DNA from: Flammeovirga sp. EKP202
GTDB lineage: Bacteria > Bacteroidota > Bacteroidia > Cytophagales > Flammeovirgaceae
Assembly (NCBI RefSeq): GCF_014534745.1
Contig: NZ_JACVVP010000020.1
Coordinates: 1-64,000 of the forward strand
DNA length: 64,000 nt
Direction: 5' to 3'
The translations under genes were made by a program, and so were the position numbers. The notes under the pieces were generated by a model. The model was not told the DNA's origin, made no database searches, and saw only the letters and a program-made list of their open reading frames with translations. Positions 7,873 to 16,955 of this stretch are shown here, piece after piece. The stretch's first letter is position 1; each line of letters starts with the position of its first letter.

Positions 7873-8625
7873 CTATTTTTTATTTACAATAGTTGCTGAT
7901 GCTTGTGCTGTTGGGTACACCACTAAATCAGCAATATTAACATGTCTCTTTCTTGAGACCATAAAGTAAATGATATCTGCTATGTCTTCAGCATAAAGAG
8001 GATCATAACCTTGGTAAACTCCTTCTGCTTTTTCTTTATCACCTTTAAATCTCACCTCAGAAAACTCTGTGTGTACTAGACCTGGATGCACAGCACCAAC
8101 ACGAATTCCAAACTCATTCAAATCATAACGCATTGCTTCATTGAGTGCATTAACAGCAAATTTTGATGCATTATAAACGTTGCCATTAGGGTAAACATCT
8201 TTTCCGGCAATGGAACCAATATTAATGATATGTCCTTCTTTTCTATTTTTCATCTGCTCAATTATGGCTTTCGAAACATAGAGTAATCCTTTGACATTAA
8301 TATCAATCATAGCATCCCAATCATCAACATCTCCTTCATGAATTGGAGAAAGACCGTGAGCATTACCGGCATTGTTTACTAAAATATCTACTTTCTGAAA
8401 AGATGTTGGTAATGAAGCAATCTGTGAAAAAACACTTTCTTTATCTCTTACATCAAAAGTAAGTGTATGTACATCTACTTTTTCTTCTAACTGTTTTTTC
8501 AACTCTAACAAACGCTCTTCTCTTCTGCCACAAATGATCAAATTGATACCATTTTCAGCAAATAACTCTGCGGTTGCTTTACCTATTCCTGAAGTTGCTC
8601 CAGTGACTAACGCTGTCTTTTTCAT
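7873..8625 (-). CDS. SDR-family NAD(P)-dependent oxidoreductase
   Basis: A classical 250-residue short-chain dehydrogenase: cofactor motif TGATSGIG (8-15), NNAG (84-87) and catalytic Ser138, Tyr151, Lys155 (YNASK). The best resemblance is to the YdfG group, which oxidises serine, allo-threonine and 3-hydroxy acids, but substrate cannot be settled by eye. It starts 6 bp after the methyltransferase stop and is the last gene of a three-gene operon ending at the terminator at 7736-7768. Confidence 0.93.
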   Translation of the reverse strand: MKKTALVTGATSGIGKATAELFAENGINLIICGRREERLLELKKQLEEKVDVHTLTFDVRDKESVFSQIASLPTSFQKVDILVNNAGNAHGLSPIHEGDVDDWDAMIDINVKGLLYVSKAIIEQMKNRKEGHIINIGSIAGKDVYPNGNVYNASKFAVNALNEAMRYDLNEFGIRVGAVHPGLVHTEFSEVRFKGDKEKAEGVYQGYDPLYAEDIADIIYFMVSRKRHVNIADLVVYPTAQASATIVNKK

Positions 8626-8631
8626 TAATTT

Positions 8632-9201
8632 TTATGTTTTTTGAAAGCACATAAAAGATAACTCCATAATGCTTTCTTCCTCCGTTTGAGGAGGTGTGAA
8701 TATATGTTCGATATAATTATTGAATTGTAACTGTAATGTGGGATAATGCTTTGCAAAAAGATCTTGGAGGTACTGTTCTCTCATATCCCATTGATGGGTA
8801 AGCAATAAAAGGTAGCCCTCTTGATTCAAATGTTCTTCAATAGCTTTAAATAGCTTTTTCTCCTCTTCTTGATCTTCAGGCTGACAATGAATCACTGCAT
8901 CAAGTAGTATCACTTGATAATTTTGATCTAATGTATAATTAAAAATATCATCAACAACGCCTCTAATTCCATTTGCTTGAATTTGCTGAATACCTTCGTT
9001 AGAGATATCTACAGCAGTTACTTCAAACCCCAACTGTTGAGCTGCAATTGCATCTCTTCCCTGTCCTGCTCCCAAGTCTAACAAACTCGTCTTCGGTTGA
9101 ATTTGTTTTAAGAAATCAACTAATTCAGGATAGGGAGCACCAAATGCACCTTGGGACTGATAAAAAGCATCCCATTCTTCCGCTTTAGACTTTGTTGCCA
9201 A
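8632..9201 (-). CDS. Class I SAM-dependent methyltransferase (TehB-like)
   Basis: A 189-residue Rossmann-fold methyltransferase. Motif I is LDLGAGQGRD (41-50), followed by an acidic residue binding the ribose (TAVDIS) and a VVDDI post-motif. Size and motif wording fit the TehB/thiopurine-methyltransferase-like group, whose substrates vary. The start overlaps the end of the nucleotidyltransferase gene by 17 bp, indicating coupled translation. Nothing in the neighbours fixes the substrate. Confidence 0.9.
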   Translation of the reverse strand: MATKSKAEEWDAFYQSQGAFGAPYPELVDFLKQIQPKTSLLDLGAGQGRDAIAAQQLGFEVTAVDISNEGIQQIQANGIRGVVDDIFNYTLDQNYQVILLDAVIHCQPEDQEEEKKLFKAIEEHLNQEGYLLLLTHQWDMREQYLQDLFAKHYPTLQLQFNNYIEHIFTPPQTEEESIMELSFMCFQKT

Positions 9202-10201
9202 AATTGATTTCAGTATGATCGCCTAAATTTAAACTTTGAGCTATACCTTTTAAAGTTGAATCGTGTCCTACAAGAGAGTTTTTCAACAATAAATCTTTTA
9301 AATCTGTAAATGCTCCAATAATTGAGTTTTCTATGATGCAATTTTCTATAATTGCCTCTTCACCAATCACTACATTCGGTCCAATGATCGCATTTTTGAC
9401 GACAGTATTTTTTCCAATTTTTACAGGTTTAATAATAATTGAATTTTCACATTTAATATCATCTGTAGTTGTCAATTGAAAACCGGGTCTTCCTAATAGC
9501 GTTGCATTGGCTTCTAAAAGAGAATTTCTAGCTCCGCAATCGTACCAGTTTTCAACTTCTTGCACCTCAAAATTACAACCTTCTGCGACCATTTTTTGAA
9601 TAGCACCTGTAATTACGATTTCATTTTGAGATGTAATATTATTATCAATTACATATTCCAAGCCTTGAATGAAAGCAGGAATATCCACTATTTTATAAAT
9701 ACCCACTAATCCTAAATTCGACTTTGGAATCACCGGACGCTCTACAAACCGCTTCACTTTTCCTTCTGCATCCAATTCTGCGACACCAACTTTACCAGGA
9801 TTATCTACCTTTTGGTACCCTACCACAGAATTGGGGTTCTCCAACATTTGTTTAATATCCAAATTCACAATAGAGTCACCCAAACACACCATCAGTTCTT
9901 TTTCCTCCTCAAAGAAATTCTTAGCAACATAAACGGCATGTGCTGATCCTTCCCTTGGTATTTGTACTACAAATTCAAAATTGATTTTAGTGTCTTTGTA
10001 ATTTTCTAAAATAAAGGATTCAATACGTGTACCCATATAACCTATGACGATGATAAAATCATCAAAACCTGCATCTATAAATATATCTATAATATGAGCT
10101 ATAACGGGTTTCCCTGCAACAGGCAATAACGCCTTAGGTTGAGTATTGGTCAAAGGACGTAAGTTAGAGCCTCGCCCTGCAACTGGTATTAATACTTTCA
10201 T
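9185..10201 (-). CDS. Sugar-phosphate nucleotidyltransferase with C-terminal beta-helix
   Basis: A 338-residue enzyme of the RmlA/GlmU type that joins a sugar 1-phosphate to a nucleotide. The N-terminal pyrophosphorylase signature (residues 1-30) reads GRGSNLRPLT...PKALLPV; Asn replaces the usual Thr or Arg before LRPLT. A central LGDS metal motif is near residue 106. From about 255 to 330 there are hexapeptide repeats of a left-handed beta-helix, used for trimerisation or acyl transfer. It is the first gene of an operon with a methyltransferase and an SDR. The sugar is unknown. Confidence 0.9.
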   Translation of the reverse strand: MKVLIPVAGRGSNLRPLTNTQPKALLPVAGKPVIAHIIDIFIDAGFDDFIIVIGYMGTRIESFILENYKDTKINFEFVVQIPREGSAHAVYVAKNFFEEEKELMVCLGDSIVNLDIKQMLENPNSVVGYQKVDNPGKVGVAELDAEGKVKRFVERPVIPKSNLGLVGIYKIVDIPAFIQGLEYVIDNNITSQNEIVITGAIQKMVAEGCNFEVQEVENWYDCGARNSLLEANATLLGRPGFQLTTTDDIKCENSIIIKPVKIGKNTVVKNAIIGPNVVIGEEAIIENCIIENSIIGAFTDLKDLLLKNSLVGHDSTLKGIAQSLNLGDHTEINFGNKV

Positions 10202-10359
10202 TTTGATTATCTTGTTCCTATATATATCAAATATAAGTACTCAAACAAAATTATTATTACTATCTATTATTTTTTGCGATAGCATTCCTCTAAAAAATAG
10301 AATTTATACCGTTTTTAATGTTGTTCACATAAAAAATATTTTAGGAAACAGTTATCAAC

Positions 10360-10367
10360 TAACTTTG
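10360..10367 (+). promoter_or_regulatory. Candidate -7 box upstream of the peroxidase gene
   Basis: TAACTTTG matches TAnnTTTG. The upstream -33 region is only TTTAGG-like, and the start codon is about 106 bp away, so the call is weak. Confidence 0.3.
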
Positions 10368-10473
10368 TACTAGCTAATACTAAGCGTTGCTAAAATCAGA
10401 AAAATTATCCAATTCAAAAATAAATAGTATCGATACCTTTTATTCCAAATTTACATTTTAACTAAAACTAAAA

Positions 10474-11520
10474 ATGAGAAAAGTACTTTACTTTCTATCA
10501 CTAACTGCAGTCTTAACTTCTTGTTCAGAAGGAAATAAAAAAACTGAGCAAAAACTTGAAAAAGCAACTGCAGAGGAGTGGAAAATTGCATCTTCTATGT
10601 TTGGTGTTCTACCAACTGAAGCTATCAATGAAGAAAATCCATCCAACGAATCAAAAATCCAATTAGGTAAGATGTTGTACTTTGATACACGTTTATCAAA
10701 AGACGGTAATATCAGCTGTAATTCTTGCCATGATTTAGCTACTTTCGGGGTAGACAACAAAGCCACTTCACCAGGTGATACAGGTGAGTTTGGCGATAGA
10801 AACTCTCCTACCGTTATCAACTCAGCTTTACAATTTGTACAGTTCTGGGATGGTAGAGCAAAAGACGTGGAAGAGCAAGCTATCGGACCTATCCTAAATC
10901 CAATTGAGCATGCAATGCCAAATGAAAAAGAAGTGATTAACCGTTTAAGCGAGGTAGCTGAATACGTAAAATTATTCAAAGAAGCATTTCCTAACGAAAA
11001 ACAACCACTTACTTACAAAAATGTAGGTAATGCAATTGGTTCTTTTGAAAGAACTTTATTGTTCCCTTCACGTTTTGATAGATTCCTTGCTCAAGAGAGC
11101 AATTCTTACTTGCTGACTGCAAAAGAGGCACAAGGGTTAAGAGACTTCCAAGAGGCAGGTTGTGTAACATGTCACTCAGGCAATATGCTAGGTGGTAATA
11201 TGTACCAAAAGTTTGGTGTATATGGCAACTACTGGGAAATGACAGGTTCAAAGAAACAAGACGAAGGAAGAAAAGAAGTAACGGGACAAGAGAATGACAA
11301 ATACCATTTCAAAGTTCCTACGTTGAGAAATATCGCTAAAACTGCTCCTTATTTCCATGACGGTTCTGTAGAAAAACTGGAAGATGCTGTAAAAATTATG
11401 GCTAAACTTCAGTCAAATGTTGAGATCACTGATGAACAAGCTTCAAATATCTCTGCATTCTTAGGGACGTTAACTTCCAAAATTCCTGAAGAAGTAACTC
11501 AAGCCCCTACTTTACCATAA
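10474..11520 (+). CDS. Di-heme cytochrome c peroxidase (MauG/CcpA family) lipoprotein
   Basis: Reduces hydrogen peroxide with electrons from small cytochromes in the periplasm. It has a lipoprotein signal with lipobox LTSC (Cys17) and two c-type heme sites, CNSCH (82-86) and CVTCH (230-234). The intermediate stretch SPTVINSALQFVQFWDGRA and a late PYFHDGS motif are typical of the bacterial peroxidases. At 348 residues it is standard length. It is monocistronic, with its own terminator at 11546-11575. Regulation by oxygen or peroxide is likely from the family, but no site is visible. Confidence 0.95.
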   Translation: MRKVLYFLSLTAVLTSCSEGNKKTEQKLEKATAEEWKIASSMFGVLPTEAINEENPSNESKIQLGKMLYFDTRLSKDGNISCNSCHDLATFGVDNKATSPGDTGEFGDRNSPTVINSALQFVQFWDGRAKDVEEQAIGPILNPIEHAMPNEKEVINRLSEVAEYVKLFKEAFPNEKQPLTYKNVGNAIGSFERTLLFPSRFDRFLAQESNSYLLTAKEAQGLRDFQEAGCVTCHSGNMLGGNMYQKFGVYGNYWEMTGSKKQDEGRKEVTGQENDKYHFKVPTLRNIAKTAPYFHDGSVEKLEDAVKIMAKLQSNVEITDEQASNISAFLGTLTSKIPEEVTQAPTLP

Positions 11521-11545
11521 CAAAAGCATTGTACTATTTATTTTG

Positions 11546-11575
11546 AAGAGCATCTTAATCGGTGCTCTTTTTTTT
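11546..11575 (+). terminator. Terminator of the peroxidase gene
   Basis: AGAGCA and TGCTCT arms around a 10-nt loop, followed by a run of eight or more T. Confidence 0.85.
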
Positions 11576-11595
11576 GGATCAGGTAAAATGAATAC

Positions 11596-11921
11596 ATTGT
11601 AAACTAAATTATCGAATATTTATGATGTTTAGAAATCAGGAGATTTCTGCTGATCTTTAGGACACGAATGATGCTATCGCTTAACATTCGCGCCAGTGGA
11701 CCTTCTACCCAATTCATTTGCTACTTCTTCCCTTCAAGGCCGACTTAGATACTACTAATGATTACCTGATTACAAATCAAAAATGCTAAGGTTTTATAAT
11801 AATCTTCTAAAGTGCAGTACTGTAGGGACGTTTTAGTAAAACGCCCTCAAGAACCACAATACACTACCACACACAATTCATATAGAAATATATTACAATT
11901 AACGATAATTTAGTTTACAAT
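11596..11921. repeat. Mosaic repeat element 1 with perfect terminal inverted repeats
   Basis: A 326-bp non-coding element bounded by ATTGTAAACTAAATTATCG (11596-11614) and its exact reverse complement (11903-11921). Inside are module A (11631-11698, with the AAATCAGGAGATTTCT dyad), module C (about 11730-11811) and a hairpin AGGGACGTTTT/AAAACGCCCT (11824-11847). Module A recurs inverted at about 53801-53872 and module C recurs at about 63263-63346. It lies between the terminators of two convergent genes. There is no transposase frame, so it is MITE-like. Confidence 0.75.
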
Positions 11922-11946
11922 ATGCTAGGGAAGAAAATTCTCAAAT

Positions 11947-11977
11947 AAAAAAAGGTGTCATTACTGACACCTTTCTT
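11947..11977 (-). terminator. Terminator of the phosphofructokinase gene
   Basis: AAAGGTGTCA / TGACACCTTT with a TTAC loop and T-rich flanks on both strands. It is placed 25 bp after the pfk stop. Confidence 0.85.
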
Positions 11978-12001
11978 TTATTTTCAATATCCAAAGATAT
12001 A

Positions 12002-13339
12002 TTACTCGTCTTTCATCTTTAATGGCTGACCTGTAGTCTCCAATACTGCCCACCATAATGGACCATTTACATCAATTTTCTTTCTTGATGCTGTTGCTAC
12101 TGGAATTGGTAAGTAAGTGAATTGGTTATGCCAACGACCTACTACGAAATCTGTCAAACCTGCCATTGCTCCGTGAACAGCGTTTAAGGCTAAATCGTTA
12201 CAGAAAACACTATCCGCAGGAATTGCAACTTCTGAACGAATGATGTATGAAGGGTCAATATACTTCACAGTTGCTTCAATATCCTCGCTCTTGAAGAATT
12301 TATTGATTTCATCTTTTAAGTGAACACCAATATCCTTATGCTTGATATTACCGGACTTATCCATTTTCACATTTTCATCATCAAATAGATTTTGTCCAGC
12401 ACCTTCCGCCACTACAACTAGTGCATGATGTCGATCCAATACTCTTTCTTTCAATGCTGCTAGGAAACCTTTCTCCCCGTGCAACTCGAATTCAGATTCT
12501 GGTACTAATACGAAGTTTACATCTGGCATTGCCAACGCTGCATTAGCTGCAATAAAACCAGAGTCTCTACCCATTAGTTTCACGATTGCTACTCCATTAT
12601 AAGCACCTGTCGCCTCGTTATGAGCATCTCTTACTACTGCTGCTGCGGTTGTAAAAGCTGTATCGAAACCGAAAGTCTTTGTCATGAAGTTTACATCATT
12701 ATCAATCGTCTTTGGAATACCTGCAGTAACGATTTTCAAACCTCTTCTTTCAATTTCCTCGTTGATTACGTGGTTACCCGAAAGTGTACCATCACCACCA
12801 ATAGTGAAAAGGATGTTGATGTTTTCTCTTTCAAGTGCATCAACCATAGCAGAAATATCCTGACGACCTCTTGATGATCCCAAGATAGTACCACCAAATA
12901 AGTGAATATCTTTTACTACATCTGGCGTTAATTTCACCATTTCATGGCCATACTCAGGAATTAATCCTTGGTAGCCATATTGGATACCCCAAATGTTTCT
13001 TACTTTATATCTGTAGTATAAGCCATTTACCAATCCACGGATTACATTATTGATACCAGGACATAAACCACCACATGTTACAATCGCGGCTTTTGTTTTT
13101 GAGGGATCAAAATAAATGTCTTTTCTAGGTCCTGCTTTTAAGAATGAGATAGGTTCAGCACCGGACTCTAATGTATTTTTGTAGCTACTTAAAGAAGCGT
13201 CATATACGATCTTTCTTGACTCATCGATGAATAATTCGTTACTAATCTCTTCGTCTGCGTAATTTTTATAAATAGGAGATACCAAAGTGGCTTTGCCTAA
13301 CTTTTTAACCTCGAAGTCTTCTTGTTTCAAGTCGTTCAT
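12002..13339 (-). CDS. pfkA: 6-phosphofructokinase, long ATP-type with GGDGT/PKTIDND signature
   Basis: Phosphorylates fructose 6-phosphate in glycolysis. The 445-residue protein has an N-terminal extension of about 80 residues before the nucleotide site, unlike the 320-residue E. coli-type enzyme. It carries GGDGT (181-185), PKTIDND (209-215) and MGRDSGFIA (about 256-264). Gly in GGDGT argues for ATP as donor (pyrophosphate enzymes have GGDD), while Lys in PKTIDND is shared with pyrophosphate enzymes. This hybrid is known in long ATP-dependent enzymes such as trypanosome PFK. It is monocistronic. ATP use is inferred from the Gly; activity with pyrophosphate is not excluded. Confidence 0.93.
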   Translation of the reverse strand: MNDLKQEDFEVKKLGKATLVSPIYKNYADEEISNELFIDESRKIVYDASLSSYKNTLESGAEPISFLKAGPRKDIYFDPSKTKAAIVTCGGLCPGINNVIRGLVNGLYYRYKVRNIWGIQYGYQGLIPEYGHEMVKLTPDVVKDIHLFGGTILGSSRGRQDISAMVDALERENINILFTIGGDGTLSGNHVINEEIERRGLKIVTAGIPKTIDNDVNFMTKTFGFDTAFTTAAAVVRDAHNEATGAYNGVAIVKLMGRDSGFIAANAALAMPDVNFVLVPESEFELHGEKGFLAALKERVLDRHHALVVVAEGAGQNLFDDENVKMDKSGNIKHKDIGVHLKDEINKFFKSEDIEATVKYIDPSYIIRSEVAIPADSVFCNDLALNAVHGAMAGLTDFVVGRWHNQFTYLPIPVATASRKKIDVNGPLWWAVLETTGQPLKMKDE

Positions 13340-13529
13340 GAGATAGTATTATTTATTATAATGTATGTATCAATTTTTTCAAACACGAATAACAGTATAT
13401 TTCTATTAAAAAAGGATGACAAAAGTAACCCTATTTTGATCATCACAATAAATTCATGCAACCCTTAGGAATTTCTTATGTCTTTAAGGCATATACAATT
13501 ATTTTCACACAATATTCATTTGTTAATTG

Positions 13530-13545
13530 TTGTTATCCATAACAA
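13530..13545. promoter_or_regulatory. Dyad TTGTTAT-CC-ATAACAA
   Basis: A 16-bp inverted repeat with perfect 7-bp arms, 28 bp before the GIN-domain gene and 190 bp before the divergent pfk gene. It is a candidate operator for the former. No family assignment. Confidence 0.3.
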
Positions 13546-13573
13546 ACAATGAGTCGCAAAAATACAATAAAAA

Positions 13574-14260
13574 ATGAAAACAAAATTATTTATCCTTAGC
13601 ATTGCAATTCTTTTTTCATCATTTGTTCACGCACAAGAAACAGACACTCGTTCATTAGGTTCATTTGAAGGCATCAAAATCAGTGGTTCAATGGACGTAA
13701 AACTTATTTCAGGTAAAAAAAATGAAGCGGTTGTACATTTATATGGAAGTACTAAACCTACGGATGTAATTACTGAGGTTTCAGGCGGTAAACTTTCTAT
13801 TCGTCCTAAAAAAGGGGTTCGTAATGTAAGAGCTGACATCGAAATTACTTACAGCGATAAAATCAATAGTGTAAGTTTTTCTGGTTCTTCAGATATTGTT
13901 TGTAAAGGAAAAGTATTAGCAGACAACTTAACTTTAGCAGGCAGTGGATCAGGAAGTTTTACTGGAGAAGTAAATGTAGATGAATTAAAAGCAAGCCTTA
14001 GTGGTTCGGGTGAGTTAGACCTTAAAGGTAAGGCTGATAATTTCAGTATATCAGTGAGTGGTTCTGCTGATATTGACGCTAAAGACATGGAATCAAAAAT
14101 TGTTACCATCTCAGTAAGTGGCTCAGGTGATGTGGACTGTTGGGCAACAGAAGAAATCAATGCAAGAGTATCTGGGTCGGGTGATATCAGATACAAAGGT
14201 ACTCCTGAAAGAACAAAAATTAAGGTTTCTGGATCGGGTGATATCTCACAATTTCAATAG
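13574..14260 (+). CDS. Exported GIN-domain (DUF2807) beta-helix protein
   Basis: A 228-residue protein with a cleavable signal peptide ending HAQ (residues 1-21). The rest is the head, GIN domain DUF2807, common in Bacteroidota, with a regular series of VSGSGD/SGSAD-type turns from about residue 100 onward. These stack as a right-handed beta-helix on the cell surface or in the periplasm. No anchor or T9SS tail is present. The repetitive Ser-Gly-Asp codons leave long open frames on the other strand, which are shadows. The role is unknown; adhesion is suggested by the family name only. Confidence 0.88.
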   Translation: MKTKLFILSIAILFSSFVHAQETDTRSLGSFEGIKISGSMDVKLISGKKNEAVVHLYGSTKPTDVITEVSGGKLSIRPKKGVRNVRADIEITYSDKINSVSFSGSSDIVCKGKVLADNLTLAGSGSGSFTGEVNVDELKASLSGSGELDLKGKADNFSISVSGSADIDAKDMESKIVTISVSGSGDVDCWATEEINARVSGSGDIRYKGTPERTKIKVSGSGDISQFQ

Positions 14261-14287
14261 ATAAATTTCATATAGAATTCATATAAA

Positions 14288-14323
14288 GAAAGCCTTCTAT
14301 CTCATTTTGTAGATAGAAGGCTT
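14288..14323. terminator. Bidirectional terminator between GIN-domain gene and copper ATPase
   Basis: AAAGCCTTCTATC / GATAGAAGGCTTT, a 13-bp perfect stem with a 10-nt loop. It serves two convergent genes. Confidence 0.85.
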
Positions 14324-14347
14324 TATATATTTATACAGGATTTAATA

Positions 14348-16783
14348 TTAATTTTTCTTCAAAAACACCTTTCCAAACCAAGTCGTTCCAATCGTACCTA
14401 AAAGCACCACCGAAATAGAACTTAATGGCATTAAGATAGCAGCAATCAAAGGAGAGAGATTTCCTTGAACTGCATAAGACAAACCTAATACATTATACAG
14501 TAGTGAAACTACAAACCCCAAATAAACCATCGTCATCGCTTTTTGAGAGAATGATAAATAACGGTTCAGTTGATTCACTTTTTGAGCGGCTAAAATGGCA
14601 TCACAAGCTGGAGAGAATTGATGTGCATCTTCAGCGACAGCAATCCCTACATCTGACTGTTTTAAGGCTCCTGCATCATTTAAACCATCACCAATCATCA
14701 ATACAGTTTCTCCTTTGGCCTGACTTGCCTGAATAAAATGCATTTTATCTTTTGGAGACTGATCAAAATGCATTTCTGTACCTTCGGGAAAAGACTTTGA
14801 AAGCTTTTCTCTCTCTGACGAATTATCACCTGATAATAAGGAAATTTTATAACCTCTCTCATGAAGGAACGATAATAGTCCATCAACACCTTCACGAAGA
14901 GATTGTGCTAGTAAGAATTTACCAAACACCTTTCCATCAATATTAACATACGAAACGGTTTGGAATGTTTTCTTCCCTGATTGATCAGCGTTGACAAAGG
15001 AAGCTTTTCCTAATTTAATAGTGTGTCCATTTACCTCACCTTGTATACCATTCCCTTGCACTTCCTCAAAATTATCGACCTTATATTTTTGATCTAATTG
15101 TCTTAAATGTTGAGCAATTCGACTACTAACAGGGTGTGTCGATTGAGAAGTAACTGCATAGACCAATTGTAATTGTTCTTCTGTTAGATCCTCTCCTTCA
15201 AATGAAATGGACTGTTCTTTAGCTGATGTAATTGTCCCTGTTTTATCAAAAACGATATGGTTGACAGCTGCCATTTTTTCTACAGCTATAGTATCTTTTG
15301 TATACAAACCAAACCTTGCCATAATTCGCATGGCATTGCCTAAAGCAAATGGAGCGTTTAAGGCCAATGCACAAGGACAAGCAATAATTAAAACTGCTGT
15401 AAAGGTATTCACGGCATGATTTGCACCGTCCACTGACCACCAATAAGCCCCTGCAATAGAAGCAATAATTAAAATAGCAATCGTAAACCACTTACTTAAA
15501 ACATTGGTTTTAGACTGCAATAAATCCTTCATCGCTTCTTCTTGGAAAGTCTGTTCATTCCAAAGACGCGTCAAATAACTTTGAGATACTTCCTTTGTGG
15601 TCTCTATTTCAATGACACCGCCTGTCTGTTTTCCCCCTGCATATAAAAGGTCTCCAGATACTTTTCGAATAGGTACTGACTCCCCTGTCACAAAACTATA
15701 ATCAATTCTACCTTCTCCTTTTTTCAATATTGAATCAGCAGGAATTAATTCTCCATTTTTAATTTGTAAAGTGTCATTTACTTCCAATTTAGAAAGGGGA
15801 ATATTCTCTTTGATGCCTTTTACAATCCTCGTGATAGCAATAGGAAAATATGATTTATAGTCTCTTTCGAATGAAATATTATCAAATGTCTTTTGCTGAA
15901 ACCACTTACCAATCAGTAATAGAAAAATCAAAGCACCTAAAGAGTCAAGGTAACCCGCTCCGGTATCAGATAGAATCTCATAAGCTGACCGTAAAAACAA
16001 TGCAAAAATCCCCAGTGAAATTGGCACATCAATATTCACTCCTCCGTGTCTTAGTGCATGCCAAGCAGATGTCAGATAATCCCTTGCTCCATAGAAGAAA
16101 ACGGGAATACTCAAGACTAAATTTAAGTAACCAAACAGTTCTATAAAGTGCTGATCTTCTACCGTGATTCCCAAATATTCTGGAAAACTCAGCATCATAA
16201 TATTACCAAAGCAAAAACCTACAACACCAAGTTTGATGTAAAAGGATTTCTCTTGTGCTTTTTTTGCTTTATTTTTTTTGTTCTTTTCTAAGTCCTCAAG
16301 ATTGATCAAGGGTTCATACCCAAGATTGATCAACAATTCCACCACATCCCGTAAGGATAGTTTCTCTTCTAAAAATGTAACGTAGATTTCTCTCTTAAGA
16401 AAATTGACTTTAGACTCTGCTATACCTTCACTCAGTTCAGGTAACTTTTCGAGTAGCCAAATACAAGATGAGCAATGGATCTGCGGAAGGTAAAAACTGA
16501 GTCGGGCAATTCTCCCATCTGAAAAATCTATTAGCTTTTTAATGATCGTTTCATCATCCAAATAAGCTAACTTTTCACGTTGTGATTTTCCTTTTTGTTT
16601 TACACCAGGCTGATTATTTAAACGGTAGTAATCCGTAAGATTATTTTCCTGCAAAAGATCATAAACCATATGACATCCATTACAACAAAATGATTTCCCT
16701 TCCTCATTTTTTATAATTTCATCTGTACAGTCTTCTCCACAGTGATAACAAGTTTCTTTATTTTCGTTTGAGTGCATGTTCAT
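14348..16783 (-). CDS. ccoI: Cu-transporting P1B-type ATPase, CcoI/FixI type
   Basis: Exports copper for assembly of cbb3-type cytochrome oxidase. I start it at the Met encoded at 16783-16781 (811 residues), since the upstream extension is not family-like; another Met lies two codons on. An N-terminal Cys cluster (CYHCGEDC, then CCNGC) is followed by a heavy-metal-associated domain with CSSC. The transport motif is CPC followed by ALALNAPF, the wording of CcoI rather than CopA (ALGLATP). The phosphorylation site DKTGT and the hinge GDGLNDAG are intact. Oxidase genes usually adjoin ccoI in this phylum; none is adjacent here, so this copy is separated. Confidence 0.92.
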   Translation of the reverse strand: MNMHSNENKETCYHCGEDCTDEIIKNEEGKSFCCNGCHMVYDLLQENNLTDYYRLNNQPGVKQKGKSQREKLAYLDDETIIKKLIDFSDGRIARLSFYLPQIHCSSCIWLLEKLPELSEGIAESKVNFLKREIYVTFLEEKLSLRDVVELLINLGYEPLINLEDLEKNKKNKAKKAQEKSFYIKLGVVGFCFGNIMMLSFPEYLGITVEDQHFIELFGYLNLVLSIPVFFYGARDYLTSAWHALRHGGVNIDVPISLGIFALFLRSAYEILSDTGAGYLDSLGALIFLLLIGKWFQQKTFDNISFERDYKSYFPIAITRIVKGIKENIPLSKLEVNDTLQIKNGELIPADSILKKGEGRIDYSFVTGESVPIRKVSGDLLYAGGKQTGGVIEIETTKEVSQSYLTRLWNEQTFQEEAMKDLLQSKTNVLSKWFTIAILIIASIAGAYWWSVDGANHAVNTFTAVLIIACPCALALNAPFALGNAMRIMARFGLYTKDTIAVEKMAAVNHIVFDKTGTITSAKEQSISFEGEDLTEEQLQLVYAVTSQSTHPVSSRIAQHLRQLDQKYKVDNFEEVQGNGIQGEVNGHTIKLGKASFVNADQSGKKTFQTVSYVNIDGKVFGKFLLAQSLREGVDGLLSFLHERGYKISLLSGDNSSEREKLSKSFPEGTEMHFDQSPKDKMHFIQASQAKGETVLMIGDGLNDAGALKQSDVGIAVAEDAHQFSPACDAILAAQKVNQLNRYLSFSQKAMTMVYLGFVVSLLYNVLGLSYAVQGNLSPLIAAILMPLSSISVVLLGTIGTTWFGKVFLKKN

Positions 16784-16906
16784 GTCTAATAATAGATTGG
16801 CGTAAATTTCGTCAGCAAAATTGAAATCAGCACTGACAATTATCAATTCATCACTCCTATTGACAAATAAAAACTAAAAATTGGGTACCAAGCCTTTCTA
16901 ATCCGT

Positions 16907-16914
16907 TATTTTTG
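16907..16914 (+). promoter_or_regulatory. -7 box of the DMT transporter gene
   Basis: TATTTTTG matches TAnnTTTG and is 41 bp before the ATG. A weak TTG at the -33 position is 23-24 bp upstream. Confidence 0.4.
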
Positions 16915-16955
16915 GGCTTCAATTCGCACTACCTTTCGGAAAAAGAAAAAAATAT

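Noticed and set aside
13849-14196. A 115-codon frame antisense to the GIN-domain gene
   Set aside because: It arises from the regular Ser-Gly-Asp codons of the real gene, has no start signal, and resembles no family.
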